Below are positions 41,262 through 50,323 of a stretch of DNA of 64,000 nt, piece by piece. Source of the DNA: Bacillota bacterium (GTDB lineage: Bacteria > Bacillota > Clostridia > Lachnospirales > Lachnospiraceae); NCBI GenBank assembly GCA_023416695.1, contig JAEZGY010000031.1, forward strand, positions 7,138 through 71,137. Reading direction: 5' to 3'. Numbering within the stretch: position 1 is the stretch's first letter; the number at the start of each line of letters is the position of its first letter. The notes beneath the pieces were generated by a model. That model searched no databases, was not told the DNA's origin, and saw only the letters and a list, made by a program, of their open reading frames with translations. The position numbers and the translations under genes were made by a program.

Positions 41262-42053
41262 TTAGTTCTTTTTTAATAGATGTGCCAGTTTACTCATTAA
41301 CCCTGGTTTAACATTAAGATCTAATAAAGGTACTTCCTCTCCAATAATTCTATGGCATATGTTCATATATGCTTTTCCTGCTAAACTATCTGAACCTACT
41401 AATGGTTCACCTTGATTGGTAGAAACGACAATATTTTCGTCGTCTGGTACCACACCAATTAAATCAATGGCAAGAATCTCAACAACATCATCAGCAGACA
41501 TCATATCACCACGTTTTACCATGTCAGTACGAAGTCTATTAACAATTAAATTAGTCTTCTTCACTTCATGTGCCTCTAAAAGACCAATGATACGGTCAGC
41601 ATCACGTACGGCTGATACCTCAGGAGTTGTAACTACTAAGGCACTGTCTGCACCTGCAATAGCATTTAAAAATCCTTGCTCAATACCAGCTGGACAATCT
41701 AACAATATATAGTCAAATTCATCCTTTAATTCTGCAGCTAATTTTTTCATCTGCTCGGGAGATACAGAATTCTTATCTCTAGTTTGGGCAGAAGGTAATA
41801 AATAAAGATTAGGATATCTTTTATCTTTTATGAGGGCTTGTTTTATTCTACAATTTCCCTCGATAACATCTACTAGATTGTAAACAATGCGATTTTCAAG
41901 GCCCATAACCACATCTAAGTTACGAAGACCTATATCAGTATCGATTAATACTACTTTCTTGTTTAATTTTGCTAAACCAGTTCCCACATTTGCGGTTGTA
42001 GTAGTTTTACCTACTCCACCTTTTCCAGATGTTATAACTATTACTTCACCCAT
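41262..42053 (-). CDS. minD: MinD septum-site-determining ATPase
   Basis: A 263-residue deviant Walker A ATPase (GKGGVGKTTTTANVG at residues 10-24) of the ParA family that carries MinC on the membrane. Also seen: VLIDTDIGLRNLDVVMGLEN, LLDCPAGIEQGF and a C-terminal amphipathic membrane-targeting helix (LMSKLAHLLKK). It stands between minC and minE. Confidence 0.96.
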   Translation of the reverse strand: MGEVIVITSGKGGVGKTTTTANVGTGLAKLNKKVVLIDTDIGLRNLDVVMGLENRIVYNLVDVIEGNCRIKQALIKDKRYPNLYLLPSAQTRDKNSVSPEQMKKLAAELKDEFDYILLDCPAGIEQGFLNAIAGADSALVVTTPEVSAVRDADRIIGLLEAHEVKKTNLIVNRLRTDMVKRGDMMSADDVVEILAIDLIGVVPDDENIVVSTNQGEPLVGSDSLAGKAYMNICHRIIGEEVPLLDLNVKPGLMSKLAHLLKKN

Positions 42054-42079
42054 CTAAGCATCCTCCATACTATTTCTTA

Positions 42080-42748
42080 CTAGAATAAATTAATATCATT
42101 TATTACATCTTTTGTTAATGGCTCGATGTAAATATTGCCGTCTTCAATAAATGCAATCTTTGCTTCTTTTGCACTCTCTTTTAATGGTTTATCAGGAGCT
42201 CTGCCAATTATATCAGCAATGCGTACCTGCACTGGTCTCATATCAAGAGCGACAACAAAAGCATTCTCATTACCAGCAGCTCCAGCAAATACATTGCCTT
42301 TTAGACTTCCTAGTATAATAACATTACCTTTAGAAACTACTTTTGCTCCAGCATTGACATCCCCGATAATGATTATACTAGTTTCAGATTCCAATGCCTG
42401 TCCCGAACGAAGGTTTCCTTTATAAAACTGCCCCGTGCTTGAGGATAGCTCCATTAACCGATCATTCAGTGATTTTTTAAATTGCGCCTCTAAGGCTTCG
42501 TCATTTGAAACAATGCACATAATCTTTAAGTCTGAGTTAGCGTTAATGATATCTAGAATTTCTCTTTCCTCTTCTAAGGATAGCTCCCTTCCTTCAAAAC
42601 TAATTGCCATTGAAGCATTGCCTAAAAATTTCCTAGATTCTATAAACTTATTTGCTATATGTTGCTTCAAATCATGAAAGGGTATCTGATTATCCAGTAC
42701 AACAATAATTCCAGATTTTGTGCCTTTAATTATTACTGAATTATTCAT
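42080..42748 (-). CDS. minC: MinC septum-site-determining inhibitor of FtsZ
   Basis: A 222-residue protein with an N-terminal FtsZ-inhibiting domain (about 1-100) and a C-terminal beta-helix (about 105-205; GNLRSGQALESETSIIIIGDVN, split around GAKVVSKGNVIILGSLKGNV) that binds MinD and dimerises. It starts after AGGAGG. The 77-base gap from the PBP2 gene contains two tandem hairpins (42764-42818). Confidence 0.95.
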   Translation of the reverse strand: MNNSVIIKGTKSGIIVVLDNQIPFHDLKQHIANKFIESRKFLGNASMAISFEGRELSLEEEREILDIINANSDLKIMCIVSNDEALEAQFKKSLNDRLMELSSSTGQFYKGNLRSGQALESETSIIIIGDVNAGAKVVSKGNVIILGSLKGNVFAGAAGNENAFVVALDMRPVQVRIADIIGRAPDKPLKESAKEAKIAFIEDGNIYIEPLTKDVINDINLF

Positions 42749-42763
42749 AAAAACCTCCTAATA

Positions 42764-42818
42764 GATTTCATTAAGTAAAGTAATGAAATCATGGAGTATA
42801 GAAGGTAATCTATACTCC
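42764..42818. other. Two tandem 10-bp hairpins between the PBP2 gene and minC
   Basis: GATTTCATTA-N7-TAATGAAATC (42764-42790) and GGAGTATAGA-N6-TCTATACTCC (42793-42818) are both perfect and only 2 bases apart. Neither is followed by a T tract on the minus strand, so they look like mRNA processing, stability or pausing elements within the operon. Confidence 0.75.
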
Positions 42819-42825
42819 TATATAT

Positions 42826-45693
42826 TTAGTCATGTAGAGAAGTACTAAGCTCAGGAGTGGATACCTTAGCATTTAATAAAGATGTTCTATCACCTACATT
42901 GAAATAATAATTATAAATATTCCTAGTCAGTTCAGCGGCATTACCAGAAGCATAACCATGTGGAATTACTGTGGTAACACTAATCTCAGGATTATCAAAA
43001 GGTGCATAGGATACAAATAATGCATGGTCAGGATCGTTCTTACTTTCCTGAGCGGTACCAGTTTTACCAGCTACTGTGACATTGAGGTCCTTATATAATT
43101 TCTTAATGGAGCTCCTATCACCATTCACTACCATTTCCATTCCTTTTAAAACAGCATCCCAATAGGAATCATTGATATTAGTAAGTTCCTTATATATCTT
43201 AGGAGTATTCTGTAATACTTTAGTTCCATTTACATCTACTACTTTATTAATAATAGATAAGTCGTATACAGTGCCTCTGTTAGCAAGCCCTGTTACATAT
43301 TTAGATAAACTGGCAGGAGTAAAGTTATTGGTACCTTGTCCAATAGCAGTACGTATCCCTTGATCATCTGATATCTTGGAAACATATTCGGATTGAAGTT
43401 CAATTCCAGTTGGTGCTCCAAAACCAAACATGGAAGCGTATTTACTAAGTTCTGATAATGTTAAATTATCATTATAAGTATTTCCCTTTAATCCTAGCTC
43501 CCAACCTAGTTCATAAAAGAAATAATTACAGGATACCATAAGAGCTTCAGAAACATCAACACTACCATGGCCACCACCACCAACCCAACACTTTGGAGAT
43601 GGAGTAATCTTTTCAAAAACCACATCATCATGAATCTCTCGGTTCACAGTGATAATACCTTCCTCTAAGCCCGCTATAGAAGACAACATCTTATAAGTAG
43701 AACCTGGAGCTGTCATCTGTTGTATTGGACGATTGATTAAAGGATATGCATCATTGGCTAGTAATTTTGAGTAGTAGCTTGAATTAATACGGTTAGCTAG
43801 TTGGTTATTATCATACCCTGGGTAGCTAACTAGGGCTTTTACATTACCTGTCTTGGTGTCAGTAATCACAACAGAACCAGAACATGGATTAAGTGCTAAC
43901 TGACCAGGAGTAATTTCTAGATTAGCAATCTTATCACGGATAAATTTATAGGCAGAAATAGAACCACTCTTTAAATTATTAATGGCTTCCTCATTATATT
44001 CTAACACATTTTGGTCAAATAATAAAAGACAAATTTCTGTTCCTGTTACTTTTTTATCGTAGATCATGTATTTGTAGAGAAGCTTATCAAAATTATTGTC
44101 TAGAGTTAGCTTTTCAACTAAGTAATCCAAAAGAGCTTCATAGATTTCTTGGGAATCATAATAATCATTAGGATCACTAAAAATTTGGCGGTCTATTAAC
44201 TCATTACCTAAAGCATATCGTAAGAATTCACTGAGACTAATTGTTCCGGCATTATATGCTTGATAAGTGGTATCCTCTTTATCAATGGCACTGGTTAAAA
44301 GAATCTTGTTACTAGTAAGATAATTGTAGATATAGTTTATATATTCTTGATACTCATCTGTTTGCTCTTTAGTTTTAGCAGTAGATGAATAACTTAAGAT
44401 TCCTCGAAGTTTATTAAATACAGATTCTCGTCTACTTAGTAACTTATTATAAACAGTTTTCTCAGTAGTTGTGGCATCATCTGCCAAAAAGTCATTAATG
44501 TTTAGTATCTCATTGTCAATTAACGAGAAATAAACATTTCTTATTGGAATAACTGGTTCAGTGGAATTGCCACTTTTTACAGTTTCATTTTCGTTTGGAT
44601 GAATTTTAGTTAAAAGGATACCAGCAAGTTCCTTTTCTAACATATTATAGCATGCTTGCTGTAGTTCAGCGTCAATCGTTAGGTATACATCACTTCCACC
44701 AATGGCTTGCTTTGTTACAGTGGAATCCTCAATTTTATTGTCAGAATTCAGGGTGACAGTATTGGTTCCTTTACTTCCATGTAGATACTGCTCAAAATCA
44801 GCCTCAATTCCAATCTTTCCAATCTGGTCACTTTTTGCATAGATGTCACTACGACCATCCTCTTCTGTTTTCATCGTAGACCATAACTCATCACTAATAG
44901 AACCAGTGTAACCTAAGATATGAGCCATTGAATAAGCATACTTATCAGTATACTTACGAGTAGTTCTCATTTGAATATCAAGGCCTGGTAGGTCTCCAGA
45001 GTATTCCTTAATAGCAGTTACTGTGGCATCACTTACATTATTGGCTATATCTAAACCTACGGCATTATTATAACCATTCAAATACTTTGCATAGCGAATA
45101 ACCATAATCTTGTAAGCTTCCTGCTTTGTGTACTCTTCTGAAATGTTGAAATTTAGACTATTAGAACCTGTACCAAAACGAAGGTAGGTAAACACTTCTT
45201 CCGCTGTGGAACTTAACTGTTCTTCTGTTAAATCTTTTACACTTGATAGTGCATAAACATCTCGTTTGAAGCTTAGTAAAGCATTTCCTTCCTTTGTAAA
45301 TGTAACGTTGTCATTACTATCAATTGCAAGACCAAAGTCTATGTTAATGGAATCACCATTTATTTCAACGATATGAATAATCTTATTTAACATTGCATTA
45401 AGAGTTTTATTATCAGAAACACTATCCGTATCCATAAGTGTTACGGAATAGTTGATATCGTTATAGGCAAGAAGAATCCCATTTCTATCATAGATATTAC
45501 CACGGGTAGCTGGAATATCTATCTCTTTTGTATCCGTAGCAGTAGCTTTCTCTTGGTATTCCTCTCCTTGGACGATTTGAAGGCTAAAGAGGCGGTGAAC
45601 GAGTATACTAAATAACATAAGATATATTAAAGTTATAGGAAGAAGTCTGGACGACACGAGTGACTTTAATTTGTCAATAAGGGTATCAATCAT
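42826..45693 (-). CDS. mrdA: Class B penicillin-binding protein 2 (elongasome transpeptidase), unusually long
   Basis: A 955-residue cell-wall transpeptidase, partner of RodA. It has a short cytoplasmic tail, a transmembrane anchor (about 18-35), a pedestal/dimerisation domain (about 50-340) and a transpeptidase domain (about 600-930), with Ser665-x-x-Lys668 (APGSTYKML), SCN in VSCNYFFYEL and Lys877-Thr-Gly (AGKTGTAQ). Typical PBP2 proteins have 630-720 residues. The excess is an insert of about 235 residues (roughly 360-595) between LTIDAELQQACYNMLEKEL and SGSVVITDTKTG, helical and acidic by composition. The start shares ATGA with the mreD stop. The gene ends 77 bases before minC. Confidence 0.94.
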   Translation of the reverse strand: MIDTLIDKLKSLVSSRLLPITLIYLMLFSILVHRLFSLQIVQGEEYQEKATATDTKEIDIPATRGNIYDRNGILLAYNDINYSVTLMDTDSVSDNKTLNAMLNKIIHIVEINGDSINIDFGLAIDSNDNVTFTKEGNALLSFKRDVYALSSVKDLTEEQLSSTAEEVFTYLRFGTGSNSLNFNISEEYTKQEAYKIMVIRYAKYLNGYNNAVGLDIANNVSDATVTAIKEYSGDLPGLDIQMRTTRKYTDKYAYSMAHILGYTGSISDELWSTMKTEEDGRSDIYAKSDQIGKIGIEADFEQYLHGSKGTNTVTLNSDNKIEDSTVTKQAIGGSDVYLTIDAELQQACYNMLEKELAGILLTKIHPNENETVKSGNSTEPVIPIRNVYFSLIDNEILNINDFLADDATTTEKTVYNKLLSRRESVFNKLRGILSYSSTAKTKEQTDEYQEYINYIYNYLTSNKILLTSAIDKEDTTYQAYNAGTISLSEFLRYALGNELIDRQIFSDPNDYYDSQEIYEALLDYLVEKLTLDNNFDKLLYKYMIYDKKVTGTEICLLLFDQNVLEYNEEAINNLKSGSISAYKFIRDKIANLEITPGQLALNPCSGSVVITDTKTGNVKALVSYPGYDNNQLANRINSSYYSKLLANDAYPLINRPIQQMTAPGSTYKMLSSIAGLEEGIITVNREIHDDVVFEKITPSPKCWVGGGGHGSVDVSEALMVSCNYFFYELGWELGLKGNTYNDNLTLSELSKYASMFGFGAPTGIELQSEYVSKISDDQGIRTAIGQGTNNFTPASLSKYVTGLANRGTVYDLSIINKVVDVNGTKVLQNTPKIYKELTNINDSYWDAVLKGMEMVVNGDRSSIKKLYKDLNVTVAGKTGTAQESKNDPDHALFVSYAPFDNPEISVTTVIPHGYASGNAAELTRNIYNYYFNVGDRTSLLNAKVSTPELSTSLHD

Positions 45694-46199
45694 ATATTCT
45701 CCTTTCCAGATGACTGTTCAAAACGAACAATTAAAACATGAATCAATTTATACAATAAAAAGGATACTAAAACCGTATAAACTAATTCTGGAAGCATAAT
45801 TTTATAAAAATAGTATGGCAAATTGGTACGATTTCTTAATAGGAAGTTAAGAATATAAAATAAGAAGTTATAAAAGATATCACTTAATCCAACCAGTAAA
45901 AATGGAATCGTATAATCATCGCGATAGTAAATTTTATTGCAAAGCCCAACCAGATACCCAATTAGCATATATATTAGACCACATACACCAATTAAACGAT
46001 TGTATTGACAGTCTACTAATAAGCCTAGGAATAAGCCTAGAAACATTGCTTCAATTTTGCCCCGGATATACCCAATTGCCACAACAATAATTAATATTAA
46101 GTTAGGAACAACATTAGCAAGTGCTATTTTTTGCAAGACTGTAGTTTGCAAAAGATAGCATACTAAAATTAATGCAGTCATGTATAGAAAACGTTTCAT
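45690..46199 (-). CDS. mreD: MreD rod-shape membrane protein
   Basis: A 169-residue protein with about five transmembrane segments, a component of the elongasome that links MreC and the synthases. A GTG at 46208 is in frame, but AAGGGTGG lies 5 bases before ATG 46199, which I prefer. It overlaps the PBP2 start by 4 bases (ATGA), so the two are translationally coupled. Confidence 0.9.
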   Translation of the reverse strand: MKRFLYMTALILVCYLLQTTVLQKIALANVVPNLILIIVVAIGYIRGKIEAMFLGLFLGLLVDCQYNRLIGVCGLIYMLIGYLVGLCNKIYYRDDYTIPFLLVGLSDIFYNFLFYILNFLLRNRTNLPYYFYKIMLPELVYTVLVSFLLYKLIHVLIVRFEQSSGKENI

Positions 46200-46211
46200 A
46201 GTTACCACCCT

Positions 46212-47108
46212 TTATTTAGAACTGTCATCATTATCTGATGGTGTCTGATTAGGATCTGTTTTGATCAGAGCCTCTTTTAATTCTGTAATAACCAAAACGG
46301 TATCTAGTTTAGAAAAATCAACTGCAGGTCTTACATAACCAGATTGGCTCATATTGCTAGAATCCGGGGATATACTGTCCACGTATCCAATTAATATTCC
46401 AGGAAGAAATTTACTACTTACCTTAGAAGTGACAATTTCGCCACCAACTCCAATAAGAGCTTCTTTTTTAATTACGTTCATCTCAATGAGGCCATTGCTA
46501 AATAATTCTAGGTTACCTTTTACATTACAGGTATCTCCAGTATCTCTAACCATACCACCTACATTACTAGCATCATCCACAATTAAACGAATTTTGGAGT
46601 AGTTATATCCTACTTCCGTTATAATACCTACTAACCCCTCATCTGCGATGACATTCATGTCAAGGGTCAGACCTTCTCTACTACCTTTGTCAATGGTGAT
46701 GTTACTATACCAGTTGCCAGGATCATAGCTGATAACTGTAGCTGCTACCTTTGGATAGTTCTTATAGTCTTGGTCAAGTTTATAAAGCTTACGATAATTC
46801 TCTAGCTCAAACTTGTCCTGTAAAAGGTTATTATTTTCAAGCTTTAACTTGTTAATCTCCTCTTGAAGAGTTTTATTCTCTGCCGTCAAATCTTCTACAG
46901 AATTAATTAGTTCAGCCTTTGAATGAATAAAATCACCAATTTGATTAATCCCCTTTTGCATAGGCGTCATAACCCTACCAACAAATGTTTTGGCAGGAGC
47001 TACTGCCTCGCTATATTTAAATGAAATAAATATCAGAATTAAGCATAGCACGGTTAATGCTAATAATATATATCGAGGTGCTATGTTTACCTTAAACCTA
47101 CGTCTCAT
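46212..47108 (-). CDS. mreC: MreC rod-shape-determining protein
   Basis: A 298-residue bitopic protein: transmembrane segment (about 12-30), coiled coil (about 60-105; SVEDLTAENKTLQEEINKL), then the double beta-barrel domain (about 115-270; VISYDPGNWYSNITIDKGSR, VGIITEVG). It forms filaments outside the membrane and activates PBP2/RodA. It lies between mreB and mreD. Confidence 0.95.
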   Translation of the reverse strand: MRRRFKVNIAPRYILLALTVLCLILIFISFKYSEAVAPAKTFVGRVMTPMQKGINQIGDFIHSKAELINSVEDLTAENKTLQEEINKLKLENNNLLQDKFELENYRKLYKLDQDYKNYPKVAATVISYDPGNWYSNITIDKGSREGLTLDMNVIADEGLVGIITEVGYNYSKIRLIVDDASNVGGMVRDTGDTCNVKGNLELFSNGLIEMNVIKKEALIGVGGEIVTSKVSSKFLPGILIGYVDSISPDSSNMSQSGYVRPAVDFSKLDTVLVITELKEALIKTDPNQTPSDNDDSSK

Positions 47109-47130
47109 AGGAAACTCCCTTCCCTATTAC

Positions 47131-48159
47131 TTATTTTAATTTTCTCTTACTTAAGCCAGAAGTAACGATAGAGGATAGAGTCTTTAAATTGGAGTCTTCA
47201 ATTATAGACCCAAGTCCATTAATCACTGCATTGGCAGGGTTTGGACAAATATTAACTTTTAGCTCAGTTTCTTGGCTAATTAGTGTATCAAGATTACGAA
47301 TACTCGCAGATCCACCTAAAACATAGATGCCTGAATCAATAATATCAGATGAAATTTCAGGAGGAGTTCTCTCTAAAATCATCTTTATATTATCTATGAT
47401 GCTATTTAGATACTCAATGATTGCTTCATGAACCATGCTAGAATTGATTTCCATCTCACTAGGAAGTCCTGTAACAACATTACGTCCATATACTTTAATG
47501 GATCTTTCTTCTGTATGAAAAGCATCAGCAAGTTCTTTTTTGATATTCTCTGCAGTCTTATCTCCGATTAACAGATTATATTTTTTCTTTACATATAATC
47601 GAATAGACTCATCTAGCTTGTTTCCTCCAATAGGAATCAACTTGCTGATTACTATTCCTCCTAAGGACATAATGCTGATTTCTGTAGTATCAGCACCGAT
47701 ATCTACTGTCATCACACCAGCAGCACAGGTAATATCAAGACCTGCTCCTAAGGCAGCAGCAATTGGTTTTTCTACTATACCAACATACTTAGCTTTGATG
47801 CAAGAGTTTGCTATCAAATCATGAAATGCCATCTTTTCTACTTCAGTAATATCTGTTGGAACAGCTATGATACAATAACCACCCTTAAGACTTGTTTTTA
47901 GTATTTTTTTAAAGGTTGAATTGATTAGAGTTTCCATATTAGCAATATCGGCAATCACACCATTGCGTACTGGATAAGAAACTTGTATATTACGAGGTGC
48001 CTTTTCTAGCATTTCATAAGCTTCGTCACCAACAGCAATTACACGACGTCTATTTTCATTCGCAATTACGTTTTTTTCGTCAAATACTATCTCATGTCCC
48101 TTGCGATATATTTTTAATGTGCTAGTACCTAAATCAATTCCTAATAATCTATTTGTCAT
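47131..48159 (-). CDS. mreB: MreB/Mbl actin-like cell-shape protein
   Basis: A 342-residue actin-fold ATPase with phosphate-binding loops GIDLGTSTLKIY and MTVDIGADTTEIS, the connecting motif VEKPIAAALGAGL and the adenosine motif GIYVLGGSASIRNLDTL. It polymerises under the membrane and guides wall synthesis. The lead sequence is more divergent from Bacillus MreB than usual (TSTLKIYRKG replaces TANTLVYVKG), so it may belong to an Mbl-like branch. It is followed by mreC after 22 bases and preceded by radC. Confidence 0.93.
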   Translation of the reverse strand: MTNRLLGIDLGTSTLKIYRKGHEIVFDEKNVIANENRRRVIAVGDEAYEMLEKAPRNIQVSYPVRNGVIADIANMETLINSTFKKILKTSLKGGYCIIAVPTDITEVEKMAFHDLIANSCIKAKYVGIVEKPIAAALGAGLDITCAAGVMTVDIGADTTEISIMSLGGIVISKLIPIGGNKLDESIRLYVKKKYNLLIGDKTAENIKKELADAFHTEERSIKVYGRNVVTGLPSEMEINSSMVHEAIIEYLNSIIDNIKMILERTPPEISSDIIDSGIYVLGGSASIRNLDTLISQETELKVNICPNPANAVINGLGSIIEDSNLKTLSSIVTSGLSKRKLK

Positions 48160-48178
48160 TGTGTTCTCCCTTCTAGAT

Positions 48179-48874
48179 TTACAGCAGACCTTGTTCTTTT
48201 AAGCTCACATATTTATTATCCCCAATAATTAAGTGATCCATAAGCTTAATTCCTATTAATACACCAGCCTCCTTCACCCTTTTAGTAACTGAAAGGTCCT
48301 CAGTACTTGGAGAGGGGTCCCCGCTAGGGTGATTGTGGAGAAGTATAATATTCACCGCACCGTTTTTAAGCGCATATATAAAGAGTTCTCTAGGTGCAAG
48401 TAAAGAAGCGTTTACTGTTCCCGAAGAAATGATCTTATCGCCTAGTATTTTACTTTTTGAATCTAGTAAAACAAGCAAAATTTGTTCCGTAGTTAAATGA
48501 CGCATATCCTCCATATAATAACTAGCGACTGAATCGGGAGACAATAGATGAACACCATCTTTTCTTGTGGCTTTTGCCATCCGTCTCGTAATTTCAGACA
48601 GACAGAGAATCTGAGTAGCTTTTACTTGACCAATCCCATCTAACTTCATTAGTTCATTAAAAGTTAAATGATTAAGATTTAGCAAGCCATTATATTCCTG
48701 ATTACTTAGAAGAATCCGAGAGGCAAGATGCAGTGCATCTTCCTTCTTAGAACCAGTTCTTAGGATGATTGCCAGTAATTCTTCGTCGGACAAAGCATGA
48801 ACGCCCAAGCGGCTAAATTTCTCGTAAGGGCGTTCAAATATTGGCATTTGTGCAGAAGATGTTTTCTCAAACAT
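48179..48874 (-). CDS. radC: RadC/JAMM family protein
   Basis: A 231-residue protein with an N-terminal helix-hairpin-helix region (about 15-90; LSDEELLAIILRTG, MKLDGIGQVKATQIL) and a C-terminal JAMM metallo-domain (about 105-225) with HNHPSGDPSPSTEDLSVTKR. Despite its name, a DNA-repair role is not established. Placement upstream of mreBCD is widespread in Firmicutes. A TTG at 48889 is possible, but GGAG lies 9 bases before ATG 48874. It is the first gene of the large shape operon. Confidence 0.92.
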   Translation of the reverse strand: MFEKTSSAQMPIFERPYEKFSRLGVHALSDEELLAIILRTGSKKEDALHLASRILLSNQEYNGLLNLNHLTFNELMKLDGIGQVKATQILCLSEITRRMAKATRKDGVHLLSPDSVASYYMEDMRHLTTEQILLVLLDSKSKILGDKIISSGTVNASLLAPRELFIYALKNGAVNIILLHNHPSGDPSPSTEDLSVTKRVKEAGVLIGIKLMDHLIIGDNKYVSLKEQGLL

Positions 48875-48927
48875 AAGAGTAAGCTCCAATCTGTCTCTTC
48901 AAGCATCTGCCCCCAATGCTAACTGAC

Positions 48928-48947
48928 AAGAACTATGTGTCGTTCTT
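48928..48947. other. Small hairpin in the radC leader
   Basis: AAGAAC-N8-GTTCTT. It lies between the promoter (48972-49000) and the start of radC. The 8-base centre rules out a standard SOS box. Confidence 0.4.
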
Positions 48948-48971
48948 ATGAAATAAAATCTTCCACGCTAC

Positions 48972-49000
48972 ATTTTAGCATATCTGTTTTATTTTGTATA
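48972..49000 (-). promoter_or_regulatory. Promoter of the radC-mre-min-rodA operon
   Basis: On the minus strand TATACA, 17 bp, TAAAAT, with TGC directly before the -10 (extended -10). It lies just inside the intergenic region after the PLP-enzyme gene. Confidence 0.6.
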
Positions 49001-49008
49001 CCTTTTTA

Positions 49009-50295
49009 CTAAAGCCTTATGAGATTCTCCTCAAACATACTTTGGGCAGATTTTAGAATTCCGAGTTTGGCATGGTACCAAGTAAGTCCCCCTTGAAAAT
49101 ATACTGCATAAGGAGGTTTGATTGGGGCATCTGCAGACAATTCAATGCTACTTCCTTGGACAAAGGCACCTGCTGCCATAATGACATCAGAATCATAGCC
49201 AGGCATTGCCCAAGGTTCTGGTGTAACAAAGCTATCTACTGGAGCTGCTGCCTGAATACCCTTACAGAAAGCTATGACACCTTCTTTGGTACCAAGGGTA
49301 ACCGCTTGTATAATATCATATCTTGGCTCACTTCCATTAGGAATCACAGAAAATCCAAGTTGTTCGTAGAGATTAGCTGCATAAATAGCTCCTTTTAGTG
49401 CCCCTGCAACTACAGTTGGAGCGAGAAACAATCCTTGGTAAAGAAGACCGTTGATACCTAAGGTTGCCCCTACCTCTTTGCCAAGGCCTGGTGCAGTTAA
49501 ACGATAAGCAGCTTGCTCCACAAGTTCCTTCTTCCCAACAATGTAGCCACCGATAGGGGCTAATCCACCACCAGGATTTTTAATGAGTGAGCCCACACAT
49601 AAGTCAGCTCCTACATCGGTGGGTTCTATGGTTTCTACGAACTCCCCATAACAGTTATCTACCATGCAGATAACATCTGGTTTTATAGATTTTATAAATG
49701 CAATAAGTTCTCCGATTCTGTTTACAGAAAGGGTTGGTCTCGTTTGATACCCTTTAGATCGTTGTATGGTGACCATCTTAGTTGCAGAGGTAATCGCTTT
49801 TTTAATGCCCTCATAATCAAAGCCGCCATCATTAAGCAAATCTACTTGTCGATAAGTAATTCCATACTCAGCCAGACTACCTGGGGTCTTACGAATACCA
49901 ATTACTCCTTCTAAAGTATCATAGGGTTTTCCTACAGGACTTAACAATTCATCTCCAGGTCTTAAGTTAGCAGACAAGGCAATGGTCAAAGCATGTGTAC
50001 CACAGGTGAGCTGAGGACGTACCAAGGCGGATTCGGCATGAAAAACAGATGCATATACCTCCTCTAGGGTATCCCTTCCTATATCATTGTATCCATAGCC
50101 AGTGGTTGCAGCAAAATGGATATCGCTCACTCTGTTCTTTTGCATAGCCAGTATCACCTTGTGTTGGTTATATTCTGCTACCTGATCAATATAAGAAAAA
50201 CGCTCCTTTAGAGATTCCTCTATAGCGTCAGAAAAGTCAAGCAGCTTTTCTGCAATCCCCATGCTTTTGTACTGCTCTTTTAAATACTCTTTCAT
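49009..50295 (-). CDS. PLP-dependent gamma-lyase-like protein (YnbB, 'aluminium resistance' family)
   Basis: A 428-residue fold-type I PLP enzyme of the Cys/Met-metabolism family. The PLP lysine is probably in TIQRSKGYQTRP. Also seen are GYGYNDIGRDTLEEVYA, RPQLTCGTHALTIALSANL and the aspartate of CMVDNCYGEFVE. Often named methionine gamma-lyase or aluminium resistance protein; real substrate uncertain. It follows miaA by 28 bases, the same order as miaA/ynbB in Bacillus, and is the last gene of the mutS-mutL-miaA group. No terminator is visible after it. Confidence 0.88.
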   Translation of the reverse strand: MKEYLKEQYKSMGIAEKLLDFSDAIEESLKERFSYIDQVAEYNQHKVILAMQKNRVSDIHFAATTGYGYNDIGRDTLEEVYASVFHAESALVRPQLTCGTHALTIALSANLRPGDELLSPVGKPYDTLEGVIGIRKTPGSLAEYGITYRQVDLLNDGGFDYEGIKKAITSATKMVTIQRSKGYQTRPTLSVNRIGELIAFIKSIKPDVICMVDNCYGEFVETIEPTDVGADLCVGSLIKNPGGGLAPIGGYIVGKKELVEQAAYRLTAPGLGKEVGATLGINGLLYQGLFLAPTVVAGALKGAIYAANLYEQLGFSVIPNGSEPRYDIIQAVTLGTKEGVIAFCKGIQAAAPVDSFVTPEPWAMPGYDSDVIMAAGAFVQGSSIELSADAPIKPPYAVYFQGGLTWYHAKLGILKSAQSMFEENLIRL

Positions 50296-50323
50296 TGCAT
50301 GATCCTTTCTACTATTCTATTCA

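Noticed and set aside
48928..48947. SOS box in the radC leader (AAGAAC-N8-GTTCTT)
   Set aside because: The spacing is 8 instead of 4 and the outer bases do not match; RadC is not reliably an SOS gene.
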